DNA of 42,316 nucleotides from Polyangia bacterium (lineage in GTDB: Bacteria; Myxococcota_A; Polyangia; Polyangiales; Sandaracinaceae). Below, one piece after another: positions 20,155 to 28,413 of this stretch. Made by a program: the position numbers and the translations under genes. Location: contig JAUHXR010000038.1 of NCBI GenBank assembly GCA_030426845.1, positions 1 through 42,316 of the forward strand, read 5' to 3'. The notes under the pieces are model-generated. The model had not been told where the DNA came from. It did not search any database and saw nothing but the letters and a program-made list of their open reading frames with translations. How positions within the stretch are numbered: position 1 is the stretch's first letter; the number at the start of each line of letters is the position of its first letter.

Positions 20155-21024
20155 TTAGCGGCGCAGCGCGATCACCTTGGCGCCTCTTGGCGGGGGCTCG
20201 ACGGGGGGCAACGCGAGGGTGAGGTTCTCGATGTGCGGCAGCGCCCGCAGCGCGGGACCCTCGGCGTGGAGCTCGGAGTAGGGGCCGTCGTAGATCAGCG
20301 CGACCATGTAGATCTGCGCGAAGCCCCGCACGAACACGCCCCAGCCGTCCTCGTGGGCGACGTAGCGCTCGGGGGCCTCGCCCTGGCGGCACTCGTTGCG
20401 CGCGTGGCTCACCGCGGCCGCGATCTGCAGGGCCTCGGCCCACTCCGCCGCCGTCCACGTCGGCGCCAGCTCGTGCAGGCGGCGCGCGCGGTGGGTCCAG
20501 CGGCGGGCCATCGTCTCGTCGGGCCCGAGCGCGGCGAGGGTCGCGTCGTCAGGCGCGCCGCGGGCGAGCCAGGCGCTCGGATCGGCGCCCGTGTCCGTCA
20601 CCGCCTCGACCAGGCGATGTGCTTCCTCCATCGCGACGATGTCCCACCCCTTGGCGCGGGGGGCCGAGCAGCCCCAGAGCACCGGGCTGCCCTCGTCGAA
20701 CACCAGGGCGGCGCGCGCGCCGGCGCGCTCGGCCAGGGCGTCCAGCTCCGCGTCGAGCGCGAGCTGCTTCTCCGCGCTCCCGGCCGCGGTCTCCGGCGTC
20801 CGGGCGAGCTCCGCGAACGGCGCGAGCAGCGTGTCGAGCTTCGCCTTCTTGGCCGTGGGATCCGGAGGCGGCGCGTCGAACGTCACCACGACCCGCCAGC
20901 CTTCCCCGAGCCGGCCCACGACGACGCGATCGCCGGTGGGCTCGCGGCCCCCGATCTCCGCCCGCGAGTCGTCGGCTCCGAGCTCACGCCGGACCACCTC
21001 GAGCAACTTGAGGAGCTCGTCCAC
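20155..21024 (-). CDS. Hypothetical protein, possible roadblock/LC7-like region
   Basis: 289 residues from GTG 21024 (MDELLKLLEVVRRELG); the frame stays open upstream to 21765 but that part is antisense to the MYXO-CTERM gene and shows no homology. The protein is soluble with no signal. Its middle (LDALAERAGARAALVFDEGSPVLWGCSA) has the look of a roadblock/LC7 or GAF-like signal module. The end (VFVRGFAQIYMVALIYDGPYSELHAEGPALRALPHIENLTLAL) has alternating strands and helices. Roadblock proteins work with small GTPases such as MglA in myxobacteria, but I cannot confirm the domain by eye. Intergenic 19988-20154 holds nothing recognisable. Confidence 0.7.
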   Translation of the reverse strand: MDELLKLLEVVRRELGADDSRAEIGGREPTGDRVVVGRLGEGWRVVVTFDAPPPDPTAKKAKLDTLLAPFAELARTPETAAGSAEKQLALDAELDALAERAGARAALVFDEGSPVLWGCSAPRAKGWDIVAMEEAHRLVEAVTDTGADPSAWLARGAPDDATLAALGPDETMARRWTHRARRLHELAPTWTAAEWAEALQIAAAVSHARNECRQGEAPERYVAHEDGWGVFVRGFAQIYMVALIYDGPYSELHAEGPALRALPHIENLTLALPPVEPPPRGAKVIALRR

Positions 21025-21083
21025 CGGCGCGGACTCTACCAACCCGCGCTCCCCGTGACTACGTGCGGATGCCGCTGGACGAC

Positions 21084-21150
21084 GGCGCGCGGGGACCGAC
21101 GCGCAGGGACCGACGGGGACCGACGCGCGGGGACCGACGCGCGGGGACAG
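21084..21150. repeat. Intergenic G+C-rich tandem repeat, 14-base unit
   Basis: About five copies of a unit close to GCGCGGGGACCGAC, one shortened and one with a base change, lie between the starts at 21024 and the terminator-like hairpin at 21159. They are upstream of the gene at 20155-21024 and downstream of the MYXO-CTERM gene (both minus). Confidence 0.85.
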
Positions 21151-21158
21151 AATTGAAT

Positions 21159-21190
21159 CGGCCCTCCGCTCGCGTAGCGAGGGAGGGCCG
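21159..21190 (-). terminator. Strong hairpin terminator after the MYXO-CTERM gene
   Basis: CGGCCCTCC (21159-21167) pairs with GGAGGGCCG (21182-21190), and CTCGC (21169-21173) with GCGAG (21177-21181), leaving one bulged base and a 3-base loop. Read on the minus strand it is followed by GATTCAATTCT, a T-containing tail. Confidence 0.75.
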
Positions 21191-21223
21191 CTCAGGGGTG
21201 GTCGGCGCGAGGCCGAAGGTCGC

Positions 21224-23071
21224 TCAGGCGCGCCGGCGGCGCCGGAACAGCGCGAGGCCGGCGAGGCCGACGAGCCACGCGAGGCCGAGCGAGCTGGGCG
21301 CCGCCGGAGCCGCGCTGCAGCCGCCACCGCCGTCGACGGTGCCTGCGTCCGCCGAGCCGCCGTCGGCGAGCACCGGGGGACCTGCGTCGGGCATCGCCAC
21401 GGTCTCCTCGCCGACGATGAACTGCGCGTAGCGGTGCGCGCTGTCGCCGATGCCGTCGTTGACCCAGACCTCCCAGTACCAGAGGCCGGGGGCGAGCGGC
21501 TCGGCCGGCGCCCACGACGTCGTTTCCGTGCCCTCGTCCAGCTCGCCCGAGCCCAAGACGTCGGCGTTGAGGAAGCTGGAGTTCTGCGAGAGCCGGAAGA
21601 AGTAGACGAGGGTGTCGCTGTCCTCATCGACCGCGTTGGTGACGGTGAGGGTCGGGGGGCTGTCCGGCGAGACGTAGGTCCGATCGATCGGCGACATCGG
21701 CACCGGCGCGCTGGGGACGGTGTTCTCGGCCACCGCGATCTCCCACATCTGGAGATCCTCACCACCGTCGCCGTCGTCGATGCGCAGGATCACCGGGAAG
21801 GTCATCGCGCGCTGGCTCTGGTCCGGCGTCCAGGTGATGACGCCGGCCGCGTCGACCGTCATGCCCATCGGGCGCGACGTGAGCACGTAGTTGATCGGGT
21901 CGAGCGCGCCCGCGGGGTCGTCGACCATGAGCTCGTAGCGGTACTCGCGGTTCACCCCGGCCATCAGGGGCGGCGTCGAGACGATCGTCGGCTCGATGTT
22001 CGTGATGTTGATCTCGAGCGTCGAGCGGCGGGTGTTGGTGCCGTCGGACGTCTCGATCCCGACCGGGTACTGGCCGGGGCCGTCGCTCACCCCCATCGGG
22101 ACCGTGATCATCGTGGTGTCGGCCATCTCGCCGAAGGTCCCGTCACCGTCGATGTCCCAGCTCCAGGTCACGGTCGGGTCCATCTCGTAGTCGGTGACCG
22201 CCACCTCGACCGTGATCGCGTCGCCCTCGGGCGCCTCGACCACGGTGGTGAAGCAGGGGATCGGCGCGCCGGCGAGCGCGAAGTTGAGGATGCTGCTGCG
22301 GAGCGCCCCATCCAGGCCGAGCAGGGGATCGGCGCCGCCCGAGGGCACGCAGGCGGGGTTCGAGAGCTGCTGCGAGGTGGTGATGGTGCTCGCGCGATCC
22401 GACTCCTGGATCCCGAAGGTGAGGAGCGAGACCGAGCCGCCGGCCGGCACGGTGATGTCGTAGGTCCAGCCAATGTCCGCGTTGATGCCGCTGACCATGG
22501 CGGAGATCGCGGTGGCCCGCTGCGAGCCGTTCGGGCCCTGCACCACGTAGCCGGTGGGCACGTCGCCGCCGGTGGCCATGCTGTCGTCGACCGTGAACCA
22601 GTTGTCCATCGGGTTGACGGTGGTGTCGCCGGTCGAGGACCCGGTGATCGTGAGGGTCGCGTCCGCGCCGGAGCGCCCGTAGATGCGCACGGTCGCGGTG
22701 ACGGCCGCGCCGGTCGGGTTCCGGAAGGTGTCGATGTAGCGGATCCAGTTGCCGCCCGACGAAGGCACGTAGACGTGCCGCGAGACCTGCAGGGAGCCCA
22801 TCGTGATCTCGGCCATGTCGTACTGGCGTCCGCCGAGGGAGGTCGCCGCCGCGGTGCCGCCGGCCGTGTAGTTCGTCCCGTCCACGCTCAGCCAGAACAT
22901 GAAGTCGTAGGGGTCCTGGGTGGGGTTGGCTCCCGAGACGTAGCCGTTGCCAGTCTCCGTGACGTCGAAGGTGAAGCCTCCCGACGTCAGGAGGTCCACC
23001 GCGTAGGCGGTGCTCAGAGGCGCTAGGGCCGTGAGCGACGCCACGAGAATCCAAGGGAGAGTCCGCTTCAT
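21224..23071 (-). CDS. Exported surface protein with Ig/PKD-like domains and MYXO-CTERM tail
   Basis: 615 residues from ATG 23071, which opens a Sec signal (MKRTLPWILVASLTALAPLSTAYA). The first half is beta-rich with no family I recognise. The middle has PKD/cadherin-like Ig units (VTWSWDIDGDGTFGEMADTT; EPTIVSTPPLMAGVNREYRYEL; GVITWTPDQSQRAMTFPV, the putative-Ig pattern). A fibronectin-like segment with WYWEVWVNDG follows, then an Asp/Gly/Ala linker. The C-terminus is a MYXO-CTERM sorting signal: a Cys in GGGGCSAAP, a membrane helix (LGLAWLVGLAGLALF) and an Arg cluster. The known role of that tail is recognition by a rhombosortase-like/myxosortase CPBP-type protease and transfer to the cell surface. 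A binding or structural surface role is likely; ligand unknown. Confidence 0.87.
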   Translation of the reverse strand: MKRTLPWILVASLTALAPLSTAYAVDLLTSGGFTFDVTETGNGYVSGANPTQDPYDFMFWLSVDGTNYTAGGTAAATSLGGRQYDMAEITMGSLQVSRHVYVPSSGGNWIRYIDTFRNPTGAAVTATVRIYGRSGADATLTITGSSTGDTTVNPMDNWFTVDDSMATGGDVPTGYVVQGPNGSQRATAISAMVSGINADIGWTYDITVPAGGSVSLLTFGIQESDRASTITTSQQLSNPACVPSGGADPLLGLDGALRSSILNFALAGAPIPCFTTVVEAPEGDAITVEVAVTDYEMDPTVTWSWDIDGDGTFGEMADTTMITVPMGVSDGPGQYPVGIETSDGTNTRRSTLEINITNIEPTIVSTPPLMAGVNREYRYELMVDDPAGALDPINYVLTSRPMGMTVDAAGVITWTPDQSQRAMTFPVILRIDDGDGGEDLQMWEIAVAENTVPSAPVPMSPIDRTYVSPDSPPTLTVTNAVDEDSDTLVYFFRLSQNSSFLNADVLGSGELDEGTETTSWAPAEPLAPGLWYWEVWVNDGIGDSAHRYAQFIVGEETVAMPDAGPPVLADGGSADAGTVDGGGGCSAAPAAPSSLGLAWLVGLAGLALFRRRRRA

Positions 23072-23078
23072 GGGCGGG

Positions 23079-23084
23079 AACTTA
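23079..23084 (-). promoter_or_regulatory. -10-like TAAGTT of the MYXO-CTERM gene
   Basis: On the minus strand TAAGTT is followed by 7 bases and ATG 23071; no ribosome binding site intervenes. Confidence 0.45.
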
Positions 23085-23171
23085 CAACTGTTCGGGAAGC
23101 ATGCGAAGGGTCGGTATGTGGAACCCCACGGTTTCCGGGCGAGCGGCCTTTTCCCTGGAGGCTTCACCGGC

Positions 23172-23177
23172 TAGGCT
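23172..23177 (+). promoter_or_regulatory. -10-like TAGGCT of the TSP3/VWA gene
   Basis: TAGGCT is followed by 7 bases and ATG 23185; no ribosome binding site intervenes. Confidence 0.45.
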
Positions 23178-23184
23178 CCGCTCC

Positions 23185-25182
23185 ATGACTCAGGTTCGCT
23201 TTCTAGCAGTGCTGTGCGTCCTCTCGGGCGTCGGCCTCGCGGTGGCCGGCTGCGACACCGGGGGCACGAACCCCGACGGCGGCGGCGACGCGATGGTCGA
23301 CCCCAGCGCCGACTCGGATCTCGACTCCATCCTGGACGTCGACGAGGACCGATTCGACCGGGTGGACACGGACGGCGACGGGATCCTCGACTACCTCGAC
23401 AACGACTCCGACGGCGACGGGATCCCGGACCTGACCGAGGCCGGCGACTCCGACCTCTCGACCTCCCCGATCGACTCGGACAACGACGGCGTCCCCGACT
23501 TCCGCGACCTCGACTCCGACCAGAACGGCCTCCTCGATGGTGAGGAAGGCGCGGGCGACTTCGACCTCGACGGCATCCCGAACTACGCCGACATCGACGA
23601 CGACAACGACTTCGTGCTCGACCGGAACGAGCTCGACGGCATCTTCCCGCCGATCGACACCGACGGCGACGGCTTCCCGAACTTCCGGGACCCGGACAGC
23701 GACGAGGACAGCATCCTGGACGGCGACGAGTTCGGCGCCGACACGGATCTGGATGGCCTCTTCGACCAGGAGGACCTGGACTCCGACCAGGACACCCTGA
23801 CCGACCGCGAGGAGGCGGGCGACGACGACCTGTTCAGCCCGCCGATCGACTCGGACGGCGACTCCATCCCGGACTTCCGCGACACGGACAGCGACAACGA
23901 CGGCCTCTCGGACCGGCTCGAGAACGATCTCGGCACTGACTCGACCGCGATTGACTCCGACGGTGACGGGGTCTCGGACCTGCTCGAGATCGCGGCCAGC
24001 ACGAACCCGAACGATCCCGAGGAGAGCCCGCTCACCCGCGGCGACTTCGTGTTCACCGTCGACTACATGATGCCGCCCGACCCGAGCCAGGACACCCTCG
24101 AGTTCCGCACGAGCATCCAGTTCGCGGACACCTACTTCCTGTTCGACATCTCCGGGTCGATGTTCTCCACGATCACGGGCCTGCGCGACGCGGTCTCGAT
24201 GATCATGGACGACCTGACCTGCATGGACTTCGGCACCAGCTGCCGCACCGACGGCGACTGCGCGGTCGGCCAGGTCTGCAGCCTCACCGGCAGCTGCATC
24301 GAGGACCCCTCGATGAGCTCCTGCGTGGCGAGCCCCTGGACGGGCGGCGGCTACTACGAGATCCCGATGGTCAACCTGCTCTCGCTGCAGGACACCCCGG
24401 CGACCACCGCCTCGGCGCTGAACGTGAGCACCTTCGGCGGCACCGAGCAGATGAACGGGGCCGTCTGGAGCGTCGTCGATCCGGCGGCCTCGCCCATCAT
24501 GGAGACGGGCTGCTCGGCGCCCGCGCCCGACCGCATCGGCTGCGTCGGCTACCGGAGCAACGCGGTGCGGATCCTCGTCACCTTCAGCGACGAGGACAGC
24601 GACGGCGCCGAGACGACGGACCAGGCGGGCCAGGCGCTCCTCGACGCGGGCGTCACCTTCATCGGCGTGTGGGCCGGCAGCGCCGGCTCCACGCAGCGCC
24701 AGGACATGGTCGACCTCGCGATCCGCTCGCAGTCGGTCGACCGCACGCTCGCGCCCCTCGTCTTCGACGGGGTGGGCACCGGCGTCGTGCCGGTCGTCAC
24801 GGGCGCGATCAACGAGGTGGTCGAGGGCATCCCGCTCCGCGTGACCATCGAGGCGACGGACGAGCCCGGCGACGACGGCGACGCGCTTCAGTTCATCGAC
24901 TACCTAGAGGTCGACATCAGCGGCGGCCGCTGCTCCGCCATCCGGCCCATCGAGGACACGGACGGCGACGGCTATGACGACGCCTTCCCGGCCCTCCTGC
25001 CCGGCACCCCCGTGTGCTGGCGGGTCGTCCCGCGCCAGAACGACACCGTCATGCCGATCGTCGACGTGCCGCAGGTCTTCCGGGCCCGGCTGACCGTCTA
25101 CGGCGACGACTCGCCGCTCGACGCGCGCATCGTGTACTTCCTCATCCCGCCGCGGGTCGACCCGCCTGGCGGTCCGGACTGA
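23185..25182 (+). CDS. Surface lipoprotein with calcium-binding TSP3-type repeats and VWA domain
   Basis: 665 residues from ATG 23185 (lipoprotein signal ending LAVAGC, lipid Cys 23); the longer frame from 23101 has no signal. Residues about 40-275 are a run of thrombospondin type-3-like calcium repeats (DTDGDGILDYLDNDSDGDG and variants), roughly a dozen Asp-rich loops. A von Willebrand factor A domain begins near residue 310 with the metal-site motif DISGS in TYFLFDISGSMFS. It is interrupted by a Cys-rich insert of about 45 residues (six Cys, CRTDGDCAVGQVC), and ILVTFSDEDSDGAETTD continues the fold. This organisation suggests a calcium-stiffened stalk presenting an adhesion module at the cell surface. 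It is divergent from the MYXO-CTERM gene with 113 bases between starts, so the pair may be co-regulated. Confidence 0.88.
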   Translation: MTQVRFLAVLCVLSGVGLAVAGCDTGGTNPDGGGDAMVDPSADSDLDSILDVDEDRFDRVDTDGDGILDYLDNDSDGDGIPDLTEAGDSDLSTSPIDSDNDGVPDFRDLDSDQNGLLDGEEGAGDFDLDGIPNYADIDDDNDFVLDRNELDGIFPPIDTDGDGFPNFRDPDSDEDSILDGDEFGADTDLDGLFDQEDLDSDQDTLTDREEAGDDDLFSPPIDSDGDSIPDFRDTDSDNDGLSDRLENDLGTDSTAIDSDGDGVSDLLEIAASTNPNDPEESPLTRGDFVFTVDYMMPPDPSQDTLEFRTSIQFADTYFLFDISGSMFSTITGLRDAVSMIMDDLTCMDFGTSCRTDGDCAVGQVCSLTGSCIEDPSMSSCVASPWTGGGYYEIPMVNLLSLQDTPATTASALNVSTFGGTEQMNGAVWSVVDPAASPIMETGCSAPAPDRIGCVGYRSNAVRILVTFSDEDSDGAETTDQAGQALLDAGVTFIGVWAGSAGSTQRQDMVDLAIRSQSVDRTLAPLVFDGVGTGVVPVVTGAINEVVEGIPLRVTIEATDEPGDDGDALQFIDYLEVDISGGRCSAIRPIEDTDGDGYDDAFPALLPGTPVCWRVVPRQNDTVMPIVDVPQVFRARLTVYGDDSPLDARIVYFLIPPRVDPPGGPD

Positions 25183-25330
25183 TCGACGCGGTCCGGTCCC
25201 CGACGGGATCCTCACGCGCCCCGACGCTCACCCCGTGAGCCCGGGGCGCGCTCAATTCGGCTCGGCCCCCGTCCCGGCGCTTCCTCGATTATCTCTGAGC
25301 CGTCTCCACGACCTGGCGCATCCCCAGCCC

Positions 25331-25942
25331 ATGCTCGCGTTGATCGAGGCCCTCCCGCGGCCCGTCCCCGTCGCCCGCCCCGACGAGATCGGGGACGCCG
25401 CGCTCGTCGAGCGCGCCCTGGACGGGGATCGCTGGGCGATGGAGACCCTCTACCGCCGCCACGTGCGCCGGGTCACCAACGCGGTGACCCGGATGATCGG
25501 CCGCACCGCCGAGGCCGAGGACGTCGTCCAGGAGACGTTCCTGACCGCGTTCTCGCGGCTCGAGCGCCTGCGGGAGCCGGCCGCCTTCCGCGGCTGGGTC
25601 GCCCGCATCGCGGTCAACGAGGTGCGAATGCGGCTGCGCAAGCGCAAGTGGCTTCGGCGCCTCGCCCTGGATCGCGAGACCGACGACGTCAGCCTCGAGT
25701 CCCTCGCCAGCGACGCGGCGTCCCCCGAGGTGCGGGCGGAGCTGGCCCGGATCGACGCGCTGCTCCAGACCCTCGACGTGGATCTGCGCATGGCCTGGAC
25801 GCTGCGCTACGTCGAAGGCTGGGAGCTGACCGAGGTGGCTACCGCCCTGAACGTCTCCCTCGCGACCGCCAAGCGGCGCATCCGGGAGGCGCGCCTCGTG
25901 ATCGACGCGCACGTGGGGGCGCACGAGGGAGACGGACGATGA
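25331..25942 (+). CDS. ECF-type RNA polymerase sigma factor
   Basis: 203 residues from ATG 25331. Region 2 is clear: DAALVERALDGDRWAMETLYRRHVRRVTNAVTRMIG, then AEDVVQETFLTAFSRL (the -10 recognition helix) and PAAFRGWVARIAVNEVRMRLRKRKW. Region 4: DVDLRMAWTLRYVEGWELTEVATALNVSLATAKRRIREAR, a helix-turn-helix for the -35. Being a two-region sigma-70 family member, it directs RNA polymerase to a small set of promoters. The ATG of the FecR-like gene overlaps its stop (ATGA), indicating that the downstream protein is its regulator. The 148 bases upstream hold no clear binding site; CATCCC lies 6 bases before the ATG. Confidence 0.93.
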   Translation: MLALIEALPRPVPVARPDEIGDAALVERALDGDRWAMETLYRRHVRRVTNAVTRMIGRTAEAEDVVQETFLTAFSRLERLREPAAFRGWVARIAVNEVRMRLRKRKWLRRLALDRETDDVSLESLASDAASPEVRAELARIDALLQTLDVDLRMAWTLRYVEGWELTEVATALNVSLATAKRRIREARLVIDAHVGAHEGDGR

Positions 25943-27045
25943 CCCAGCTTCCCGACCCGATCTCGGAGGTCCTCGAGGACACCGCCGATGAGGCCCGCGT
26001 CCAACGGATGTGGCGACACATCGATCGCGCCCCCGCGCCGCGTCGCCGAGGCGCGCGCCTCGCGATGGGCGCGGCCGTCCTGGCCGCCGCGGCCGCGATC
26101 GTCGCGTTCGTGTGGAGCTCGCGCGGGCCTGCGACCGGGGGGCCGCTCGCGCTCGCGGGCGGCGGCCGGCTCCCGGCCGAGGTCGTGGGGACAGTCGAGC
26201 TGACGGACCGCTCGCGGATCCGCGTCTCGGACGGCGGGCGCCTCGCGCTCCTGGCCAACGACGGTCGCGCGGTCGCCTGGCACCTCCACGCGGGCGAGGC
26301 GCGCTTCGAGGTGACCCCGGGTGGACCGCGCACGTGGACGGTGGAGACCGACCTCGCGACGGTCGAGGTCGTGGGGACCGTGTTCACGGTGACCCGCGAC
26401 GAGGTCGGCGTGCGCGTTGCGGTGGAGCGGGGGAGGGTGCTGGTGCGAGGCGAGCGGGTGCCCGACCGCGCGGTCGCGCTCACGCGCGGGCAGTCGGTGG
26501 TCGTACCGGCGGAGCAGCCGACCGAGCGCGCCGAATCCGCGTCGATCGGGTCCGCGTCGACCGGGTCCGCGTCGACCGGGTCCGCGTCGACCGAGGTCGG
26601 GCCGTCCGCGCCGTCCGACGGGCCCGTCGCCACGAGCCCGACCGCCGAGGCGCGCGAGGTCGAGGAGCCGCGTGCGGCGCTCGACGCGGAGGCGCTGATG
26701 GCCCGCGCGGACGAGGCGCGCCGCGGCGGTCAGCTCGAGCGGGCCGCGACGCTCCTCGAGCGCGCCTCGCGGCGACCGGGCGATCCGTCGGCCGGGCTCG
26801 CCGCGTTCACGCTCGGCCGGCTCGAGCTCGGCGCGCTGTCTCGTCCCGACCGCGCGGCGCGCGCGTTCGAGCGCGCGCTCTCGCTGCCCCTGACGCCGCG
26901 CCTGCGCGAGGACGCGGCCGCGCGCCGGGTGGAGGCCCTCCGCCGCGCCGGTCGACCGGACGCGGCGCGGGTGGCGGCCGAGGCCTATCTCCGCGACTAT
27001 CCCGACGGGAGGTTCGCGTCGACGGTCCGCGCATCCACGCCGTGA
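25939..27045 (+). CDS. FecR-domain anti-sigma-like membrane protein with TPR tail
   Basis: 368 residues. A cytoplasmic N-terminus of about 40 residues should hold the sigma factor. One membrane helix follows (LAMGAAVLAAAAAIVAFVW). The periplasmic FecR domain has GGRLALLANDGRAVAWHLHAGEARFEVTP and VETDLATVEVVGTVFTVTRDEVGVRVAVERGRVLV, the standard FecR core. A Ser/Thr/Ala linker with three 15-base repeats leads to TPR-like helices (residues about 250-365: EALMARADEARRGGQLERAA, YLRDYPDGRF). In known systems FecR-type proteins relay a surface signal to the sigma factor; here the TPR part may sense or bind the product of the third gene. It overlaps the sigma gene and the next gene at both ends. Confidence 0.88.
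   Translation: MTQLPDPISEVLEDTADEARVQRMWRHIDRAPAPRRRGARLAMGAAVLAAAAAIVAFVWSSRGPATGGPLALAGGGRLPAEVVGTVELTDRSRIRVSDGGRLALLANDGRAVAWHLHAGEARFEVTPGGPRTWTVETDLATVEVVGTVFTVTRDEVGVRVAVERGRVLVRGERVPDRAVALTRGQSVVVPAEQPTERAESASIGSASTGSASTGSASTEVGPSAPSDGPVATSPTAEAREVEEPRAALDAEALMARADEARRGGQLERAATLLERASRRPGDPSAGLAAFTLGRLELGALSRPDRAARAFERALSLPLTPRLREDAAARRVEALRRAGRPDAARVAAEAYLRDYPDGRFASTVRASTP
26536..26592 (+). repeat. 15-base in-frame tandem repeat in the FecR linker
   Basis: Three full units close to TCCGCGTCGACCGGG plus a partial fourth encode Ser-Ala-Ser-Thr-Gly in the periplasmic linker. Confidence 0.85.
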
Positions 27046-28277
27046 GGCCCGGCGGTCGCGATCGCGAGCGGGCGATCGCGGGGGGCTCCCGCGCGCTCCT
27101 CGTCGGGCTCCTGGTGAGCCTCCTCGCGGGCCTCCTCGCGGGCGTTGCCCCCGCGGCCGCGCGGGCCGACGAGGTGACGCTCGAGGCGCCGCCGTGCGCG
27201 CACCTGCCGTTCGCCCCGCTCGAGGTGCGTCGGCTGCTCGCGCTCGAGCTGGCGCTGGACGGGATCACGCTCGTCGACGGATCGCGCCGGGTGATCGGCT
27301 ACGTGCCGCGCGAGTGCGTGCCGGGCGCCGCCGTCTTCTTGCTGCGTCTCCAGACGGGCGGCGTGGCCCGCGAGGTCGACGTCGACGTCTCCGAGGTCCC
27401 GCTGCGCGGGGTGCCTCGGGCGCTCGCGCTCGAGATGGCCGAGCTGCTGCGCGCGTCGCCCTCGACCCTGCCCGATCCCGCCGCCGACGGCGGCCGCGCG
27501 GCGCCGTCGGACAATGCGGCGCCGTCGGACAATGCGGCGCCGTCGGACAATGCGGCGCCGTCGGACAATGCGGCGCCGTCGGACAGTGCGGCGCCGTCGG
27601 ACAGTGCGGCGCCGTCGGACAGTGCGGCGCAGGGCGCGTCGGTTGCGCCGGCCCGCGAGCCGGCCGTGGCGCCGTTGGGGGAGGGGGCGCGCGCCGAGGG
27701 CTCGTCGGAGGCCGCGCGGTGGGAGGCCGCGCCGTCGGAGGGCGACCCGGCCGACGCGTCAGGCGAGCAGGCACCCTGGGTCACCCCGCAGCTCGGGGCG
27801 GCGCTGGGGCTCCGCAACAGCCCGGACACCGGGGCCGTTCTCGGAGGAGTCGTCGCGTTCTTCGACCTCCTCTTCGCGCCCCAGGTGCCCCTGGTGGCCA
27901 GGGTCGATGTGGTGGCTGCCTTTGGAGGGGCCGCCCAGGATCTGACGCTCGGCTGGCTCGAAGGCGGCCTGTCGGTGTCGGTCTACGCTCGCGCCGTTCG
28001 CGAGCTCGGGCTGCGCTTTGGCCCGCGGTTCTGGGTGGCCCACGGCTGGGTGGTGTCCGACGGCGGACAGACCGTGCGGCGCGAAGGCGCGGACCTTCAG
28101 GTGGGGCTCGGCATCGCGGTCGGCCTCGACCTGGCGATCGCCGACCGCGTCGCCCTCCTCATGGGCGCCGAGGTCGGCACGGCCCACGAAGGGGTCGTGG
28201 TCGTCACTCCGACCGGTCGCTCCGGTCTCGTCGGCGCGTACTGGAGCGCCCAGCTCGGCGTCTCCGTCGACCTCTGA
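27042..28277 (+). CDS. Exported protein with AAPSDN repeats and barrel-like C-terminus
   Basis: 411 residues from GTG 27042, overlapping the FecR-like stop (GTGA). A signal peptide is evident (ALLVGLLVSLLAGLLAGVAPAAARA). Residues about 40-145 are a small domain found before linkers in myxobacterial proteins (APPCAHLPFAPLEVRRLLALELALDGITLVDG). Next come seven AAPSD(N/S) units and more Ala/Pro/Glu text. The C-terminal 165 residues are alternating beta strands (VPLVARVDVVAAFGGAAQDLTLG, GLSVSVYARAVRELGLRFGPRFW, YWSAQLGVSVDL) ending in a hydrophobic strand, which fits an outer-membrane barrel or barrel-like fold. Together with the sigma and FecR genes it makes a three-gene operon of a type common in this group. 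Function unknown. Confidence 0.8.
   Translation: MRPGGRDRERAIAGGSRALLVGLLVSLLAGLLAGVAPAAARADEVTLEAPPCAHLPFAPLEVRRLLALELALDGITLVDGSRRVIGYVPRECVPGAAVFLLRLQTGGVAREVDVDVSEVPLRGVPRALALEMAELLRASPSTLPDPAADGGRAAPSDNAAPSDNAAPSDNAAPSDNAAPSDSAAPSDSAAPSDSAAQGASVAPAREPAVAPLGEGARAEGSSEAARWEAAPSEGDPADASGEQAPWVTPQLGAALGLRNSPDTGAVLGGVVAFFDLLFAPQVPLVARVDVVAAFGGAAQDLTLGWLEGGLSVSVYARAVRELGLRFGPRFWVAHGWVVSDGGQTVRREGADLQVGLGIAVGLDLAIADRVALLMGAEVGTAHEGVVVVTPTGRSGLVGAYWSAQLGVSVDL
27498..27623 (+). repeat. Seven 18-base tandem repeats encoding AAPSDN/AAPSDS
   Basis: The unit GCGGCGCCGTCGGACAAT is present four times and its variant with AGT at the end three times, all in frame. Copy number can change without frameshift. 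Confidence 0.95.
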
Positions 28278-28354
28278 CTCCGGTCGACTTCTGACTCCGT
28301 CGATCGCGGACTGCGTGTCGACCGCCTGCATGTGACCGGCCTCTCACCTGGCGG

Positions 28355-28396
28355 TTGATTCTCATTCTCAGACCCGGTATTGAGAATCAGAATCAA
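28355..28396. promoter_or_regulatory. Fur-like operator: near-perfect 16-bp inverted repeat
   Basis: The arms TTGATTCTCATTCTCA (28355-28370) and TGAGAATCAGAATCAA (28381-28396) are complementary at 15 of 16 positions with a 10-base gap. The sequence is far richer in A+T than anything nearby and contains the GAATC/GATTC and TGAGAAT text of Fur-family sites. It ends 5 bases before the ribosome binding site of the DUF4856 gene, ideal for repression. Fur as the regulator is inferred from the motif and from the genes it precedes. Confidence 0.75.
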
Positions 28397-28413
28397 TGTC
28401 GGGAGACTTGAGC

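Noticed and set aside
20155-21765. Longer form (536 residues) of the unknown protein
   Set aside because: The upstream half overlaps the 3' end of the MYXO-CTERM gene in another frame and the minisatellite; Arg/Ser-rich text without homology.
21434-23026. 530-codon plus-strand frame opposite the MYXO-CTERM gene
   Set aside because: His/Arg/Asp-rich shadow; the minus strand has signal peptide, Ig-like domains and sorting tail.
27194-28294. Gly/Arg-rich frame with repeated GAVGQC
   Set aside because: An out-of-frame reading of the AAPSDN repeat region; the gene with signal peptide in the other frame explains it.
28396-28398. ATG 28396 as start of the DUF4856 gene
   Set aside because: It lies in the last base of the operator arm and lacks a ribosome binding site; ATG 28414 has GGGAGA at a proper distance.
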